From Brumimicrobium sp964585545 (lineage in GTDB: Bacteria > Bacteroidota > Bacteroidia > Flavobacteriales_D > Crocinitomicaceae): 64,000 bases of DNA. The stretch spans positions 62,001-126,000 of the forward strand of contig CAZPDT010000005.1 in assembly GCA_964585545.1 (NCBI GenBank). The letters run 5' to 3'. Numbering within the stretch: position 1 is the first letter of the stretch; each line of letters begins with the position of its first letter. The notes beneath the pieces were generated by a model, which saw only the letters and a program-made list of their open reading frames with translations, was not told where the DNA came from and ran no database searches. The position numbers and the translations under genes were made by a program. This document shows positions 55,116 to 64,000 of this stretch, piece after piece.

Positions 55116-55292
55116 GAAAGAAGATTGGAAATATCCTTTTAATGAAATTGTTTATCACTTTCTTATCCTACTTTATTTATCACAGAGCAGTTTAGGTTGC
55201 ATTATTCATGAATTTATGGGTTTACGATAGGAGTTTCTTATCTAAACTAATTCTAAATAATCAAAAAACGTGCATTTGATATTTCTAACCTT

Positions 55293-55300
55293 TACATTTG
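55293..55300 (+). promoter_or_regulatory. Probable -7 element of the sdh operon promoter
   Basis: TACATTTG matches TAnnTTTG, 31 bases before sdhC. A TTTG at 55275-55278 is too close (14 bases) to be a standard -33. Confidence 0.45.
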
Positions 55301-55331
55301 CTGTTATACAATTGAAATTTTATTTAATGTT

Positions 55332-56015
55332 ATGAGCAAATCAGGTTTTCTTAAAACAACCTTAGGAAGAAAGTTCGCAATGGGTTTATCCGCACTTTTC
55401 CTAATGTTTTATTTATTGATACATTTAGGCATTAACTTAACGGCTGTCTTTAGTGCTGAAGTATTTAATATGGCTTCAGATTTTATGGGTACAAATCCAG
55501 TAGTGCAATGGGTGCTTCAGCCCATCCTATTTTTTGCTATTATCTTCCACTTTGTAATGGGGATGTACATGGAAAGAAAAAACAATGCAGCACGCCCAAT
55601 AAAATATGTCAAAAACAAAGGTTCGGCTAACTCAACATGGATGTCTAGGAATATGGCCATAACAGGATTGGTTATTCTCGCCTTCTTGATTGTGCATTTT
55701 ATTGATTTTTGGATACCAGAAATGAACCATAAATATTATCATATTGGTGCAATGACCGAGTTTGATGGCACAAATTATTATGACCGATTGATGAACCACT
55801 TCAGTGAATTATGGCGTGTTGTTCTGTATTCGGTTTCATTTGTATTGCTTTCATTACACTTATTGCATGGTGCAGGATCATCATGGCAATCCATTGGAGT
55901 AAGCAATAAATTTTTAAACAGAAAACAAAAAGTTTGGATTTGGTATGCAACATTAGTTCCATTGGGATTTGTATTCATTGCAGTTGCCCTTTATATCCAA
56001 ACATTAAGCATGTAA
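55332..56015 (+). CDS. sdhC: Succinate dehydrogenase cytochrome b subunit (B-type)
   Basis: Single membrane anchor of the B-type succinate:quinone oxidoreductase. The 227 residues hold five predicted helices (about 18-38, 60-80, 111-131, 160-183, 203-222). Histidines that could bind the two haems b lie in the helices (LLIHLGINLT, ILFFAIIFHFVMG, ILAFLIVHFIDFW, LLSLHLLHGAG). It starts the sdhCAB operon; sdhA begins 25 bases after its stop. The B-type form, with one fused anchor instead of SdhC plus SdhD, is usual in Bacteroidota. Confidence 0.95.
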   Translation: MSKSGFLKTTLGRKFAMGLSALFLMFYLLIHLGINLTAVFSAEVFNMASDFMGTNPVVQWVLQPILFFAIIFHFVMGMYMERKNNAARPIKYVKNKGSANSTWMSRNMAITGLVILAFLIVHFIDFWIPEMNHKYYHIGAMTEFDGTNYYDRLMNHFSELWRVVLYSVSFVLLSLHLLHGAGSSWQSIGVSNKFLNRKQKVWIWYATLVPLGFVFIAVALYIQTLSM

Positions 56016-56040
56016 GACATTAAAATTTAGAGATTATATT

Positions 56041-58044
56041 ATGACTAAAATAGATGCAAAAATTCCGAGTGGTCCATTAAAAGATAAGTGGACGAAACAC
56101 AAGAATAATATTAACCTTGTCAACCCTGCAAATAAAAGAAATATTGATGTTATTGTTGTAGGGACAGGCCTTGCTGGAGGTTCTGCAGCGGCAACGCTTG
56201 CAGAGTTAGGCTATAATGTAAAAGCATTCTGCTTTCAAGATTCTCCAAGACGTGCGCACTCCATCGCTGCGCAGGGTGGAATCAACGCAGCAAAAAATTA
56301 CCAAGGAGATGGCGACTCAATTTACCGCTTGTTTTACGACACTGTAAAAGGAGGGGATTATCGTTCTAGAGAAGCCAACAGTTGGCGTTTAGCAGAACTT
56401 TCTGCTAATATTATCGATCAATGCGTAGCCCAAGGGGTGCCTTTTGCGCGTGAATATGGAGGCCTTCTTTCTAATCGATCATTTGGAGGAGTCTTGGTAT
56501 CTCGAACATTTTATGCAAAAGGACAAACAGGGCAGCAGTTGCTTCTAGGTGCTTATTCGGCAATGAACCGGCAAATTAGTCGTGGAAAAATTGAAATGTA
56601 CAATCGCCATGAAATGTTAGATGTAGTAATTGTAGATGGTAAAGCAAGAGGCATCATAACAAGGAATTTGGTTGACGGTAAAATTGAACGGCATGGTGCT
56701 CATGCTGTAGTTGTAGGTTCAGGTGGATATGGAAATATTTTCTTCCTTTCGACAAATGCCATGGGAAGCAATGCTTCAGCAGCATGGAAGATACATAAAA
56801 AAGGAGCATTTTTTGCCAATCCTTGTTTTACACAAATTCATCCTACTTGTATTCCGGTTTCAGGAGATTATCAATCAAAACTGACCTTGATGTCGGAGTC
56901 TTTAAGAAACGATGGACGGATTTGGGTGCCAAAGAAAATGGAAGATGTAAAAGCAATTAGAGCAGGAAAATTAAAACCGACTGAAATTGCTGAAGAAGAT
57001 AGAGATTATTATTTGGAACGCCGTTATCCTGCCTTCGGTAACCTTGTGCCTCGTGATGTTGCATCTCGTGGTGCCAAAGAACGATGCGACGCTGGATATG
57101 GAGTGAATGCAACAGGACAAGCTGTTTATCTTGATTTTAAATCAGCCATTGAACGGTATGGAAAAGAGCAAGCTCACATTCATGGTTTAGATGGAAATGA
57201 TAACGACTTGGTGACAAAATTAGGAAAGGAAGTTATTGAAAATAAATATGGAAACCTTTTCCAAATGTATGAAAAGATTGTTGATGACAATCCTTATGAA
57301 ACGCCCATGAAAATATTTCCAGCGGTTCATTATACAATGGGTGGAATTTGGGTCGATTATAATTTGATGACGACTGTTCCTGGGTTGTACGCTATCGGAG
57401 AAGCCAACTTCTCTGATCATGGTGCTAATAGGTTGGGCGCTTCTGCCCTAATGCAGGGACTAGCGGATGGATATTTCATTCTTCCTTATACTATTGGAGA
57501 TCAACTGGCTCATGAAATACGCACAGGACCGATTTCAACCGATACGGCTGAGTTTGAAGAAGCAGAAAAGGCAGTTACAGAACATTTGGATCATTTTATC
57601 AATAACAAGGGTTCTAAATCCGTCGATCATTTCCATAAAAAGCTGGGTAAAATTATGTGGGATAAATGTGGAATGGCGAGAAACAAAAAGGATTTAATTT
57701 CAGCAAAGGATGAAATTAAGGCCTTGAGAGAAGAATTTTGGAAAGATGTTCGCGTTCCAGGTGGAAGAATGGAATTTAACGAAGAGCTGGCAAAAGCAGG
57801 TCGTGTTGCAGACTTTTTAGAACTTGCTGAAACAATGGCCAATGATGCCCTACAGCGAGAGGAGTCTTGTGGTGCCCACTTCCGCGAAGAGTACCAGTCC
57901 GATGAGGGCGAAGCAGTGCGTAATGATAAAGATTTTAAATACGTAGCAATATGGGAATATACTGGAGATCCTGGTCAACCTACATTGCACAAAGAAGACC
58001 TCGAATATGAGGAAATAGAACTTAAAACGAGAAGTTATAAGTAA
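56041..58044 (+). CDS. sdhA: Succinate dehydrogenase/fumarate reductase flavoprotein subunit
   Basis: Catalytic FAD subunit oxidising succinate in the TCA cycle (or reducing fumarate). Among 667 residues: FAD-binding VVGTGLAGGSAAATLAELG (about 39-57), covalent FAD attachment at His73 in RAHSIAAQGGINAA, and the later substrate-site HYTMGGIWVD. Length and the C-terminal helical domain are normal for the B-type/Wolinella-like group. Middle gene of the operon. Confidence 0.97.
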   Translation: MTKIDAKIPSGPLKDKWTKHKNNINLVNPANKRNIDVIVVGTGLAGGSAAATLAELGYNVKAFCFQDSPRRAHSIAAQGGINAAKNYQGDGDSIYRLFYDTVKGGDYRSREANSWRLAELSANIIDQCVAQGVPFAREYGGLLSNRSFGGVLVSRTFYAKGQTGQQLLLGAYSAMNRQISRGKIEMYNRHEMLDVVIVDGKARGIITRNLVDGKIERHGAHAVVVGSGGYGNIFFLSTNAMGSNASAAWKIHKKGAFFANPCFTQIHPTCIPVSGDYQSKLTLMSESLRNDGRIWVPKKMEDVKAIRAGKLKPTEIAEEDRDYYLERRYPAFGNLVPRDVASRGAKERCDAGYGVNATGQAVYLDFKSAIERYGKEQAHIHGLDGNDNDLVTKLGKEVIENKYGNLFQMYEKIVDDNPYETPMKIFPAVHYTMGGIWVDYNLMTTVPGLYAIGEANFSDHGANRLGASALMQGLADGYFILPYTIGDQLAHEIRTGPISTDTAEFEEAEKAVTEHLDHFINNKGSKSVDHFHKKLGKIMWDKCGMARNKKDLISAKDEIKALREEFWKDVRVPGGRMEFNEELAKAGRVADFLELAETMANDALQREESCGAHFREEYQSDEGEAVRNDKDFKYVAIWEYTGDPGQPTLHKEDLEYEEIELKTRSYK

Positions 58045-58101
58045 CGAACTTATTGTAATAAAAGCAATGCGTTCAATTTAAAGGATACAAATTTTGGAGA
58101 T

Positions 58102-58851
58102 ATGAATTTAACATTAAAAATATGGCGACAGAAAAATGCTGATGCCAAAGGAAAGATGGTAGATTACCATGTAACAGATATTTCACCAGACATGTCTTTC
58201 CTTGAAATGATAGACGTTTTAAACGAAGATTTGGTTTCGAAAAATGAAGAGCCAGTGGCTTTTGACCATGATTGTCGAGAAGGGATTTGTGGAACATGTT
58301 CGATGTATATTAATGGAGAACCTCACGGTCCAGGAAAAGGCATTACAACTTGTCAATTGCACATGCGTCATTTTAAAGATGGTGATACGGTATATATCGA
58401 GCCTTTTAGAGCGAAAGCATTTCCTGTAATTAAAGACTTAATTGTTGACAGAAGTTCTTTTGATCGCATTCAACATGCTGGAGGATATGTTTCTGTAAAT
58501 ACTTCTGGAAATACCCAAGACGCCAATAATATTCCTGTTCCCAAAAAGGATGCTGATTTGGCTTTTGACAATGCCACTTGTATTGGCTGTGGTGCTTGTG
58601 TAGCAGCGTGTAAAAACAGTTCTGCACGATTGTTTGTTTCTGCAAAAATATCACAATTTGCATCTTTACCTCAAGGAAAGATTGAGGCAGCAGACCGTGT
58701 GCAAAACATGGTTCACCAAATGGATGTGGAAGGATTTGGAAACTGTACAAATACTGGGGCGTGTGAAGCTGAATGTCCAAAAGGAATCAAATTAGAAAGT
58801 ATCGCTCGAATGACACGTGAACATGTGAAAGCAAAAGTTACAACAGATTAG
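58102..58851 (+). CDS. sdhB: Succinate dehydrogenase/fumarate reductase iron-sulfur subunit
   Basis: Carries electrons from the flavoprotein to the membrane haems. The 249 residues show the [2Fe-2S] ligands (CREGICGTC, then a distal Cys in ITTCQLHM), and ligands for the [4Fe-4S] and [3Fe-4S] centres (CIGCGACVAAC, CTNTGACEAECP). Last gene of sdhCAB; it converges on the sensor kinase gene with only 23 bases between the stops and no visible terminator. Confidence 0.96.
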   Translation: MNLTLKIWRQKNADAKGKMVDYHVTDISPDMSFLEMIDVLNEDLVSKNEEPVAFDHDCREGICGTCSMYINGEPHGPGKGITTCQLHMRHFKDGDTVYIEPFRAKAFPVIKDLIVDRSSFDRIQHAGGYVSVNTSGNTQDANNIPVPKKDADLAFDNATCIGCGACVAACKNSSARLFVSAKISQFASLPQGKIEAADRVQNMVHQMDVEGFGNCTNTGACEAECPKGIKLESIARMTREHVKAKVTTD

Positions 58852-58874
58852 TGTTTCTAATTTTAAAATAACAG

Positions 58875-61800
58875 CTACTTAACCTGTGGCAACATCACAA
58901 AAAATGTAGTGCCTACATTTTCTTCTGATTCAAACCAAATTGTTCCATTGTGATTGAGGACAATTTGTTTCACCATGGCTAATCCAAGTCCAGAACCTGT
59001 AGATTTAGTTGTGAAATTTGGCACGAACATTTTTTCTTTCAGATGTTCAGGTATACCTACACCATTGTCCTTTACAGCAATAATATAATGCCCTTCGTTT
59101 TCAGAAACACGGATCGTAATTAAGGACTTTTCCCCTTCCTTTGTCGCTTGGATAGCATTTTTTATTAAATTGTTGAACACTCTAAGAATTAGGTTTTTAT
59201 CGGCATATACATCAACTGTTCCTCCTTCTTCAATTTTCAATTCAATTTCTACATCTTTAGAAGAATACAGTTCTTTTACGTTGCGCAGAAGAACAACCAA
59301 ATCGATGTTTTCTTCATTGGATTTTGGCATCTTTGCAAAATTAGAGAACTCATTTGCAATTTTTGTTAGTGCATCAATTTGCTCTATTAATGAATCGACA
59401 ATGCGCTGCATTTTTTTCTTTGCATTTGGATCATTTGGGTCAAAAGAGCGCTGAAAATGCTGTACACTTAAACGCATTGGGGTAAGTGGGTTTTTAATTT
59501 CATGTGCCACTTGCTTGGCCATTTCTCGCCAAGCAGTTTCTCTTTCACTTCGTGCGAGCTGCATTGCTTTGAGCTCTAATTCTGCCAGTTTATCGTTGTA
59601 GTCCTTAACCAAAGCACCAATTTCATCGTCTCCTGCATAAGCAATGGGTTGGTTCTCCTTACCCAACTCCATCTTACGAAAACTTTGTTGAATCAATCGC
59701 AATGGAGCAGTAATCCATCCCGAAACAATAATGGCCAACAATACACTTACTACCAAAAGTAAAACAGCAACATTAATTGCGGCAACAATAAATTCATTCA
59801 TTTGTTGCTCATAGACATTTTGTTGAGAAAAATGTTGAAGATTGATGTAGCCCAGCAATTTCCCTTCATGATTGGCATAGGGAATATAACCAGATAAAAA
59901 AGTTAAAAGACCAAATTTTTCATGATGAATAAATTCGCTTCGTCTGTGATAATGAACTGAATAATAGGCCTGACTATTGATTTGTCTTGTGGTAATTCCT
60001 TTGTCGTATAGCTTAGATTGAGAAGTTGCCAATAGATGTCCACTCGGAGAAAAGAAATTAATATCGGTTGAAAAAGTCTCAGAAAGACTTTTAAGATAAT
60101 TGCTTAATGCATCTTGTTGAAGTGAAGAAAAACCTTCGTAGTTACCATATTTTTGGTCAATTTCTCTTTCAACTGAAGATATCTTTCCTTTTAAATTGTC
60201 TTTTGTGTATACATTGTATTGATGGGTAACATTTTGAATAGCAAGCACAACAAAGATGAAAAACGTTGCCACCATCATCCCAATTAAAATCAACTGCACT
60301 TTAAAAGAAAGTTGTAAGGTTGTGAAGGGAAATATCTTGTTCCAATTAAAGAGAATTAACACAAGTAAGGCAAAAACACTAAAGAAGATGACCAGATAAG
60401 AAAATGTGCTCAACTGTTCAATAAAACGTTTTTGAGGCTTGGATATAATAACTGTTTGCCCATCATTTTGGTGATATACATAATGGTTCACATCATTAAT
60501 TGTTATAAATCCAGATTTGTTGTTAAAAAGATTAAAGAAATCCAGTTTTGTTGGATAGTTGTATTTTCCAAACTTCATTACCAAATTGTTCATTGAATAT
60601 CGGGCAATTGAATAATCTTCTAAATTCTGAAGAGCATACGACTTTTCATTCATAAGTAAACGCGGAAATCCTATCTTTTCTGGAATTTTTTTTGACCGAA
60701 ACTGAATGTATAAATCAAGGTGAGTGGAGTCTGGTTTAATAAGATTCAAATGGCTGATATAACTGAGTTGATTGTAATAATCTTTAACAAAAAACAACCC
60801 CTTGGATATGGAAGATGGTGTGGCGTGCTTTTCAATAATATGATCTAAGTCAGACTTGGATTGCGATAAACTATTAATGTTTTGTATTAAAGGTGAACCA
60901 TCAGGTTTAAAAAAGAAGAAATTGATCTCATAACGTTCCCAGAACTCTCCAAAACAGCAGTTTTCAATTTGTAAATAGAAATTTGCTGCAGAAAAATGCT
61001 GAACACCATCTAAAAGTTGATAAAGTTCGGGATTCTCTTTTAGTTGATTAATGGTCTCTCCATATTCAATTTCCATTGCAGGGTCTTGATCAGTAATGAG
61101 CTGATTGGCGTATAATTCCCTTTTTTGATGTTCATTGGATTGGTTGTTCTCAAAGAGTATTATTGCTCCGTAAAATCCAATAACGATAACAATAGCAATA
61201 TGATATTTCAAAGAATTGAGCCTGTTTTTCTTGGTGGCTAAATAAAAGAACAGTGCATTCAATAAAAGTGGCCATGAGGCATAAATTAGATTGTGTCTAA
61301 AATAAACGAGTTCCATTAGGGCAAAAAGAACACCGGTTCCAAACCAAATTAAGGCAATAATATTTAATGGAATTTTTGAATTGACCATTTTGATACTCAC
61401 CTGTCGAATGAATAAATAATATGATAAGAACAATGATGCTATAATAAGCAACGCAATAAAAGAATATAGAGTCAATGAAAAAACCTCATCAATAACCAAA
61501 GAAATCGAACTGTTTACAACCAGTGATTCTAGGATGTGGTTTATAAAAATGGAGTAAATCAGAATTCCTATATAAGAAAGAATTAGAAGGAAGACACCTC
61601 TATTTTTAAAAGCGTTAATTCGGGATAAAAAGTAAATAAACCACCAAACAACGATTGCGATACAACCCAAGCTTAGGATGAGACTCCCTAAATTGGGAAT
61701 CAATCGGCTATTGGCATACAATCCAGGGTCGTAAATTTCAAATCCGTTAAATAATGAAACCCATCCAAAACGAATCGAACAATAACGAAGTCCTAGCAGC

Positions 61801-62519
61801 AATAAAGGATAAACAAATATTAATCCCCATTTTTTTTCAGCAAGGGGACGGATAAAATAAGTTAAAGAAATTAATAAGCTCAACAATCCGAGGACATATA
61901 AGCAATAGATAATCCATTGACTGTATTTTCCTAATGACTTGTCTTTTAAAATCGTAATAAAAAATAGTTTGGTTCCATGAAGCGAAACTATTGGAGTGTT
62001 ATTTTCATTTTTTTCCCATTCTATTTTCAATTCGTTGGTTGTACTAAAATGGTCTGAAATTGTATTTTTAAGGGCTTTATTCTGATAATAAAAATCATTT
62101 TTAATTTTACTGCAAACATAAACTTGAAGGTTTTGCACTTTAAATTTATCGACCAAATAGTGCCCGTTTGGAAACTTTCCAACAAAATGACTATGGCTTC
62201 CTGAAAAATTTTGGTTAAAATGAATGGTATTGGAATTCCAATATACTAGTGTTCCATCATCATAAATTTGAACAATAAATTCATTGTTTCTTAAATTGCT
62301 TGTGTTCCAAAGATCTTGTATTGTGTTGTGTTCGATGTCTTTTGTGAGTGCAGTTACAAAATTCTTTTGCTTCTTCTCTAACTTTGTGAATTCTTTTTGG
62401 AAACGTTCTTCTTCATTGGCTACATGGGTGTTATACAAAATAGTATAGGCTACCCACGAAAGTATTACACTGAGTATTGCAACAATTAACCAACGCCTTG
62501 TTTTTGAAAAAGTTTTCAT
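58875..62519 (-). CDS. Large NtrY-like membrane sensor histidine kinase
   Basis: A 1214-residue kinase. Order: one N-terminal helix, a periplasmic domain (about 30-200), a cluster of six to eight helices (about 205-460), a second large extracytoplasmic region, another membrane region with a further sensor segment (about 690-925), HAMP (about 930-985), H-box with His1006 in AKQVAHEIKNPLTPMRLS, and the ATPase domain (NNLIKNAIQAT, DNGVGIPEHLKEKMF, TGSGLGLAMV). The NPLTP motif is typical of NtrY-type kinases. No response regulator gene is adjacent. The ATG at 62519 is preferred over a TTG at 62528, which falls inside a -7 match (TAGCTTTG, 62526-62533). Confidence 0.92.
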   Translation of the reverse strand: MKTFSKTRRWLIVAILSVILSWVAYTILYNTHVANEEERFQKEFTKLEKKQKNFVTALTKDIEHNTIQDLWNTSNLRNNEFIVQIYDDGTLVYWNSNTIHFNQNFSGSHSHFVGKFPNGHYLVDKFKVQNLQVYVCSKIKNDFYYQNKALKNTISDHFSTTNELKIEWEKNENNTPIVSLHGTKLFFITILKDKSLGKYSQWIIYCLYVLGLLSLLISLTYFIRPLAEKKWGLIFVYPLLLLGLRYCSIRFGWVSLFNGFEIYDPGLYANSRLIPNLGSLILSLGCIAIVVWWFIYFLSRINAFKNRGVFLLILSYIGILIYSIFINHILESLVVNSSISLVIDEVFSLTLYSFIALLIIASLFLSYYLFIRQVSIKMVNSKIPLNIIALIWFGTGVLFALMELVYFRHNLIYASWPLLLNALFFYLATKKNRLNSLKYHIAIVIVIGFYGAIILFENNQSNEHQKRELYANQLITDQDPAMEIEYGETINQLKENPELYQLLDGVQHFSAANFYLQIENCCFGEFWERYEINFFFFKPDGSPLIQNINSLSQSKSDLDHIIEKHATPSSISKGLFFVKDYYNQLSYISHLNLIKPDSTHLDLYIQFRSKKIPEKIGFPRLLMNEKSYALQNLEDYSIARYSMNNLVMKFGKYNYPTKLDFFNLFNNKSGFITINDVNHYVYHQNDGQTVIISKPQKRFIEQLSTFSYLVIFFSVFALLVLILFNWNKIFPFTTLQLSFKVQLILIGMMVATFFIFVVLAIQNVTHQYNVYTKDNLKGKISSVEREIDQKYGNYEGFSSLQQDALSNYLKSLSETFSTDINFFSPSGHLLATSQSKLYDKGITTRQINSQAYYSVHYHRRSEFIHHEKFGLLTFLSGYIPYANHEGKLLGYINLQHFSQQNVYEQQMNEFIVAAINVAVLLLVVSVLLAIIVSGWITAPLRLIQQSFRKMELGKENQPIAYAGDDEIGALVKDYNDKLAELELKAMQLARSERETAWREMAKQVAHEIKNPLTPMRLSVQHFQRSFDPNDPNAKKKMQRIVDSLIEQIDALTKIANEFSNFAKMPKSNEENIDLVVLLRNVKELYSSKDVEIELKIEEGGTVDVYADKNLILRVFNNLIKNAIQATKEGEKSLITIRVSENEGHYIIAVKDNGVGIPEHLKEKMFVPNFTTKSTGSGLGLAMVKQIVLNHNGTIWFESEENVGTTFFVMLPQVK

Positions 62520-62646
62520 TGTAAACAAAGCTAATTAATTTATTAGAAAATAAGTATTTTATTTTTGAGACGATTACTCCTCCTTGATGCTCCTACTCAG
62601 TCCTTAAAGCACAATATGGATGAATAAAACAAGACTGTCTTTCTTT

Positions 62647-63267
62647 TTATTGGCCTACAGACGCTAGGATTTCATCTAACTTTCTTGTTAAGAGTTCAAA
62701 ATCTTCTTGATAACGGCTGTCGTTGTGGTAGATGAAATCTGCTTGCCTAATGTATGGAGCCAAATAGGAATTATAACAGGGCGAAACATGATTTTTCCAT
62801 TGGTAAAGGATGTCAGTTCGAGAGTAACCCCTTGTTTCTTGGTCACGATAAATCCTTCGGTCCAGTTGTATTGCTGGATCAACATCAACAAAAATAGTGA
62901 AGTCCAACAGATCAAAAACTTCCTTATATTCATAAATAAATAAGCCTTCTACGATAACTAAATGAGAGGGTAGGATGGTAATTAATCGTTTTGTATCATC
63001 TCCCGCATTAAATTGATATTCCAAAACTTCTATGCTTTCACCATTGATGAGTTTTGTTAGGTCTTCAATTAGTTTTTCTCTATTTATTGCTGTGGGTAAG
63101 TCAAAATTAACAACATTATTTTCATCCCTCTGTTGTTCTTTATAAGGTCTATAATAATTATCCATTGAAAAAATTGAAGGCTTATGTTCGTTATAATGCT
63201 CTGCCAAACGATTAAGTAATGTCGTTTTTCCTGACCCACTCCCTCCACAAATACCTATTACTGCCAT
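62647..63267 (-). CDS. udk: Uridine kinase
   Basis: Phosphorylates uridine and cytidine in pyrimidine salvage. The 206 residues start with the P-loop GICGGSGSGKTTLLNRL (about 5-21), then FSMDNYYRPY with the catalytic Asp, NFDLPTAI, and the lid segment DRRIYRDQETRG. Length normal. It begins six bases after the upstream partial gene, so the two are cotranscribed. Confidence 0.94.
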   Translation of the reverse strand: MAVIGICGGSGSGKTTLLNRLAEHYNEHKPSIFSMDNYYRPYKEQQRDENNVVNFDLPTAINREKLIEDLTKLINGESIEVLEYQFNAGDDTKRLITILPSHLVIVEGLFIYEYKEVFDLLDFTIFVDVDPAIQLDRRIYRDQETRGYSRTDILYQWKNHVSPCYNSYLAPYIRQADFIYHNDSRYQEDFELLTRKLDEILASVGQ

Positions 63268-63273
63268 TCTACT

Positions 63274-64000
63274 CTACTTCTTAAATATGATTTTATCCGA
63301 TTCTTTTATCGTCGCTGGATTAATAAAATAAGGAATGTTTCCAATAAAATGAACAAACGCATTGGGTTTGTTTTTTACCCTAAGCGCACTGGGATTTGTG
63401 CGTATTCTTTCATAATCTATTGCTGCCTTATCTATTGAGTGCACCTGATTGTTTTCAATTTCATAGGCAAAAGTTTGATCAGCAATGTTACTTACAACAA
63501 TTACTTTTTCGCCAAGGGGTATAAATGTAAGTGTTGCATTTTTGTATTTCTTTTTTTCTTCTGCTGAATGATTACAGTTGTTAAGAACAACAAATTCGTC
63601 TTTATCGTTTGTGCCGTATATCTTTAAACACCTGTCTTTGGCATCATTGGCAACGAAATAATACCGACCTTTAATAAACAGTCCTCTACCCAAGGAGTTG
63701 ATAGGGTTGAGCCTTTTTTCTTTTTCCAAATAATACCGTCCATTTAATCCAACAAATTGAAGTTCTGAAGGGATTGAAACAATCTTTTTTGGTTCTTGGG
63801 TTACTCCAATTCGTGGTTTGCCTTTAGGTGAAAATGAAAAGTAACTAGCATATTGTGTTCCTTTCTTGAATTCATACCTTGAAAAACAGATGGCATCATC
63901 AGTAGAACCAGCAAAAATATAATCGCCTTCTTCACCAGACTTGTTTAAGTCCATATCTGTGGTGGGACCCTGACAATGGTATACGTTGTTGTTGTGGTGG
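63274..64000 (-). CDS. Partial gene of unknown function, cut by the right edge
   Basis: The frame stays open from the stop at 63274 to the last base; an internal ATG at 63954 is possible, but coding continues upstream of it with an unusual His/Asn-rich run. The 242 visible residues look like a beta-propeller or repeat-rich protein: short strands around GRGLFIKGRYYFVAND, EKVIVVSNIADQTFAYEIE and FIGNIPYFINPATI. It may be a secreted protein whose signal lies outside the window. Family not recognised; it shares an operon with udk. Confidence 0.7.
   Translation of the reverse strand, partial: HHNNNVYHCQGPTTDMDLNKSGEEGDYIFAGSTDDAICFSRYEFKKGTQYASYFSFSPKGKPRIGVTQEPKKIVSIPSELQFVGLNGRYYLEKEKRLNPINSLGRGLFIKGRYYFVANDAKDRCLKIYGTNDKDEFVVLNNCNHSAEEKKKYKNATLTFIPLGEKVIVVSNIADQTFAYEIENNQVHSIDKAAIDYERIRTNPSALRVKNKPNAFVHFIGNIPYFINPATIKESDKIIFKK

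Noticed and set aside
1..64000. tRNA, rRNA, prophage or plasmid functions
   Set aside because: Reading the intergenic regions showed no cloverleaf-like or rRNA sequence, and no integrase, capsid, terminase, relaxase or replication-initiator gene is present; a covariance-model search would be decisive for small RNAs.

Overview
The window comes from an AT-rich chromosome of a Bacteroidota bacterium, most likely in or near the Flavobacteriales. Four things point there. Six proteins end in the type B (gliding-motility-associated) type IX secretion C-terminal domain. There are two PorP/SprF-type outer membrane proteins and a PorE-type OmpA protein. Many genes are preceded by the Bacteroidota -7 promoter element TAnnTTTG, some with TTG at -33, and Shine-Dalgarno sequences are weak or absent. 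The housekeeping set (mevalonate kinase, a B-type three-subunit succinate dehydrogenase, SufS/SufE, MnmD) fits the same group.

Layout. 1-3.7 kb: end of pyruvate kinase, a small unknown gene, then a leftward sufS-sufE-lipoprotein operon and a DUF3817 membrane protein. 3.8-5.4 kb: a compact AbiE-type (type IV) toxin-antitoxin pair behind two near-identical 19-bp palindromes. 5.6-6.5 kb: mevalonate kinase. 6.6-17.9 kb: a leftward five-gene surface operon of two giant IgGFc-binding-like/PKD adhesins, each followed by its own PorP/SprF protein, ending in a PorE-like OmpA protein. 18.3-21.8 kb: a nitrite-reduction cluster of lipoprotein NirK with fused cytochrome c, NirV-like protein, SCO copper chaperone and a four-helix membrane protein; hflX follows. 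23.1-25.4 kb: a decayed region with a frameshifted L-type-lectin/PKD surface gene and an IS30-type transposase remnant. 25.5-29.3 kb: an MpaB/Lcp-like oxygenase with a DUF1287 protein, and a YeiH exporter with a LysR regulator. 29.7-36 kb: two units, each a small secreted protein coupled to a large type B surface protein. 36-44 kb: TPR lipoprotein, MnmD, M16 peptidase and a SprB-repeat surface protein with a very recent 471-bp internal tandem duplication. 44.3-64 kb: mostly housekeeping genes (dnaB, tsaB, metK, carbonic anhydrase, FKBP isomerase, aspS, sdhCAB, a large sensor kinase, uridine kinase) and a partial gene at the right edge.

How the genes fit together. The dominant theme is the cell surface: SprF-type partners and a PorE-like anchor are transcribed with two of the adhesins, while the other four type B proteins have no nearby SprF. 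The NirK cluster suggests nitrite respiration to NO with copper delivery by SCO. No tRNA, rRNA, CRISPR array or prophage was seen. I found no clearly new system. The best leads are the duplicated adhesin-SprF operon, the small-protein/type B-protein couples, the AbiE operator pair, and a possible short mobile repeat upstream of the carbonic anhydrase gene.
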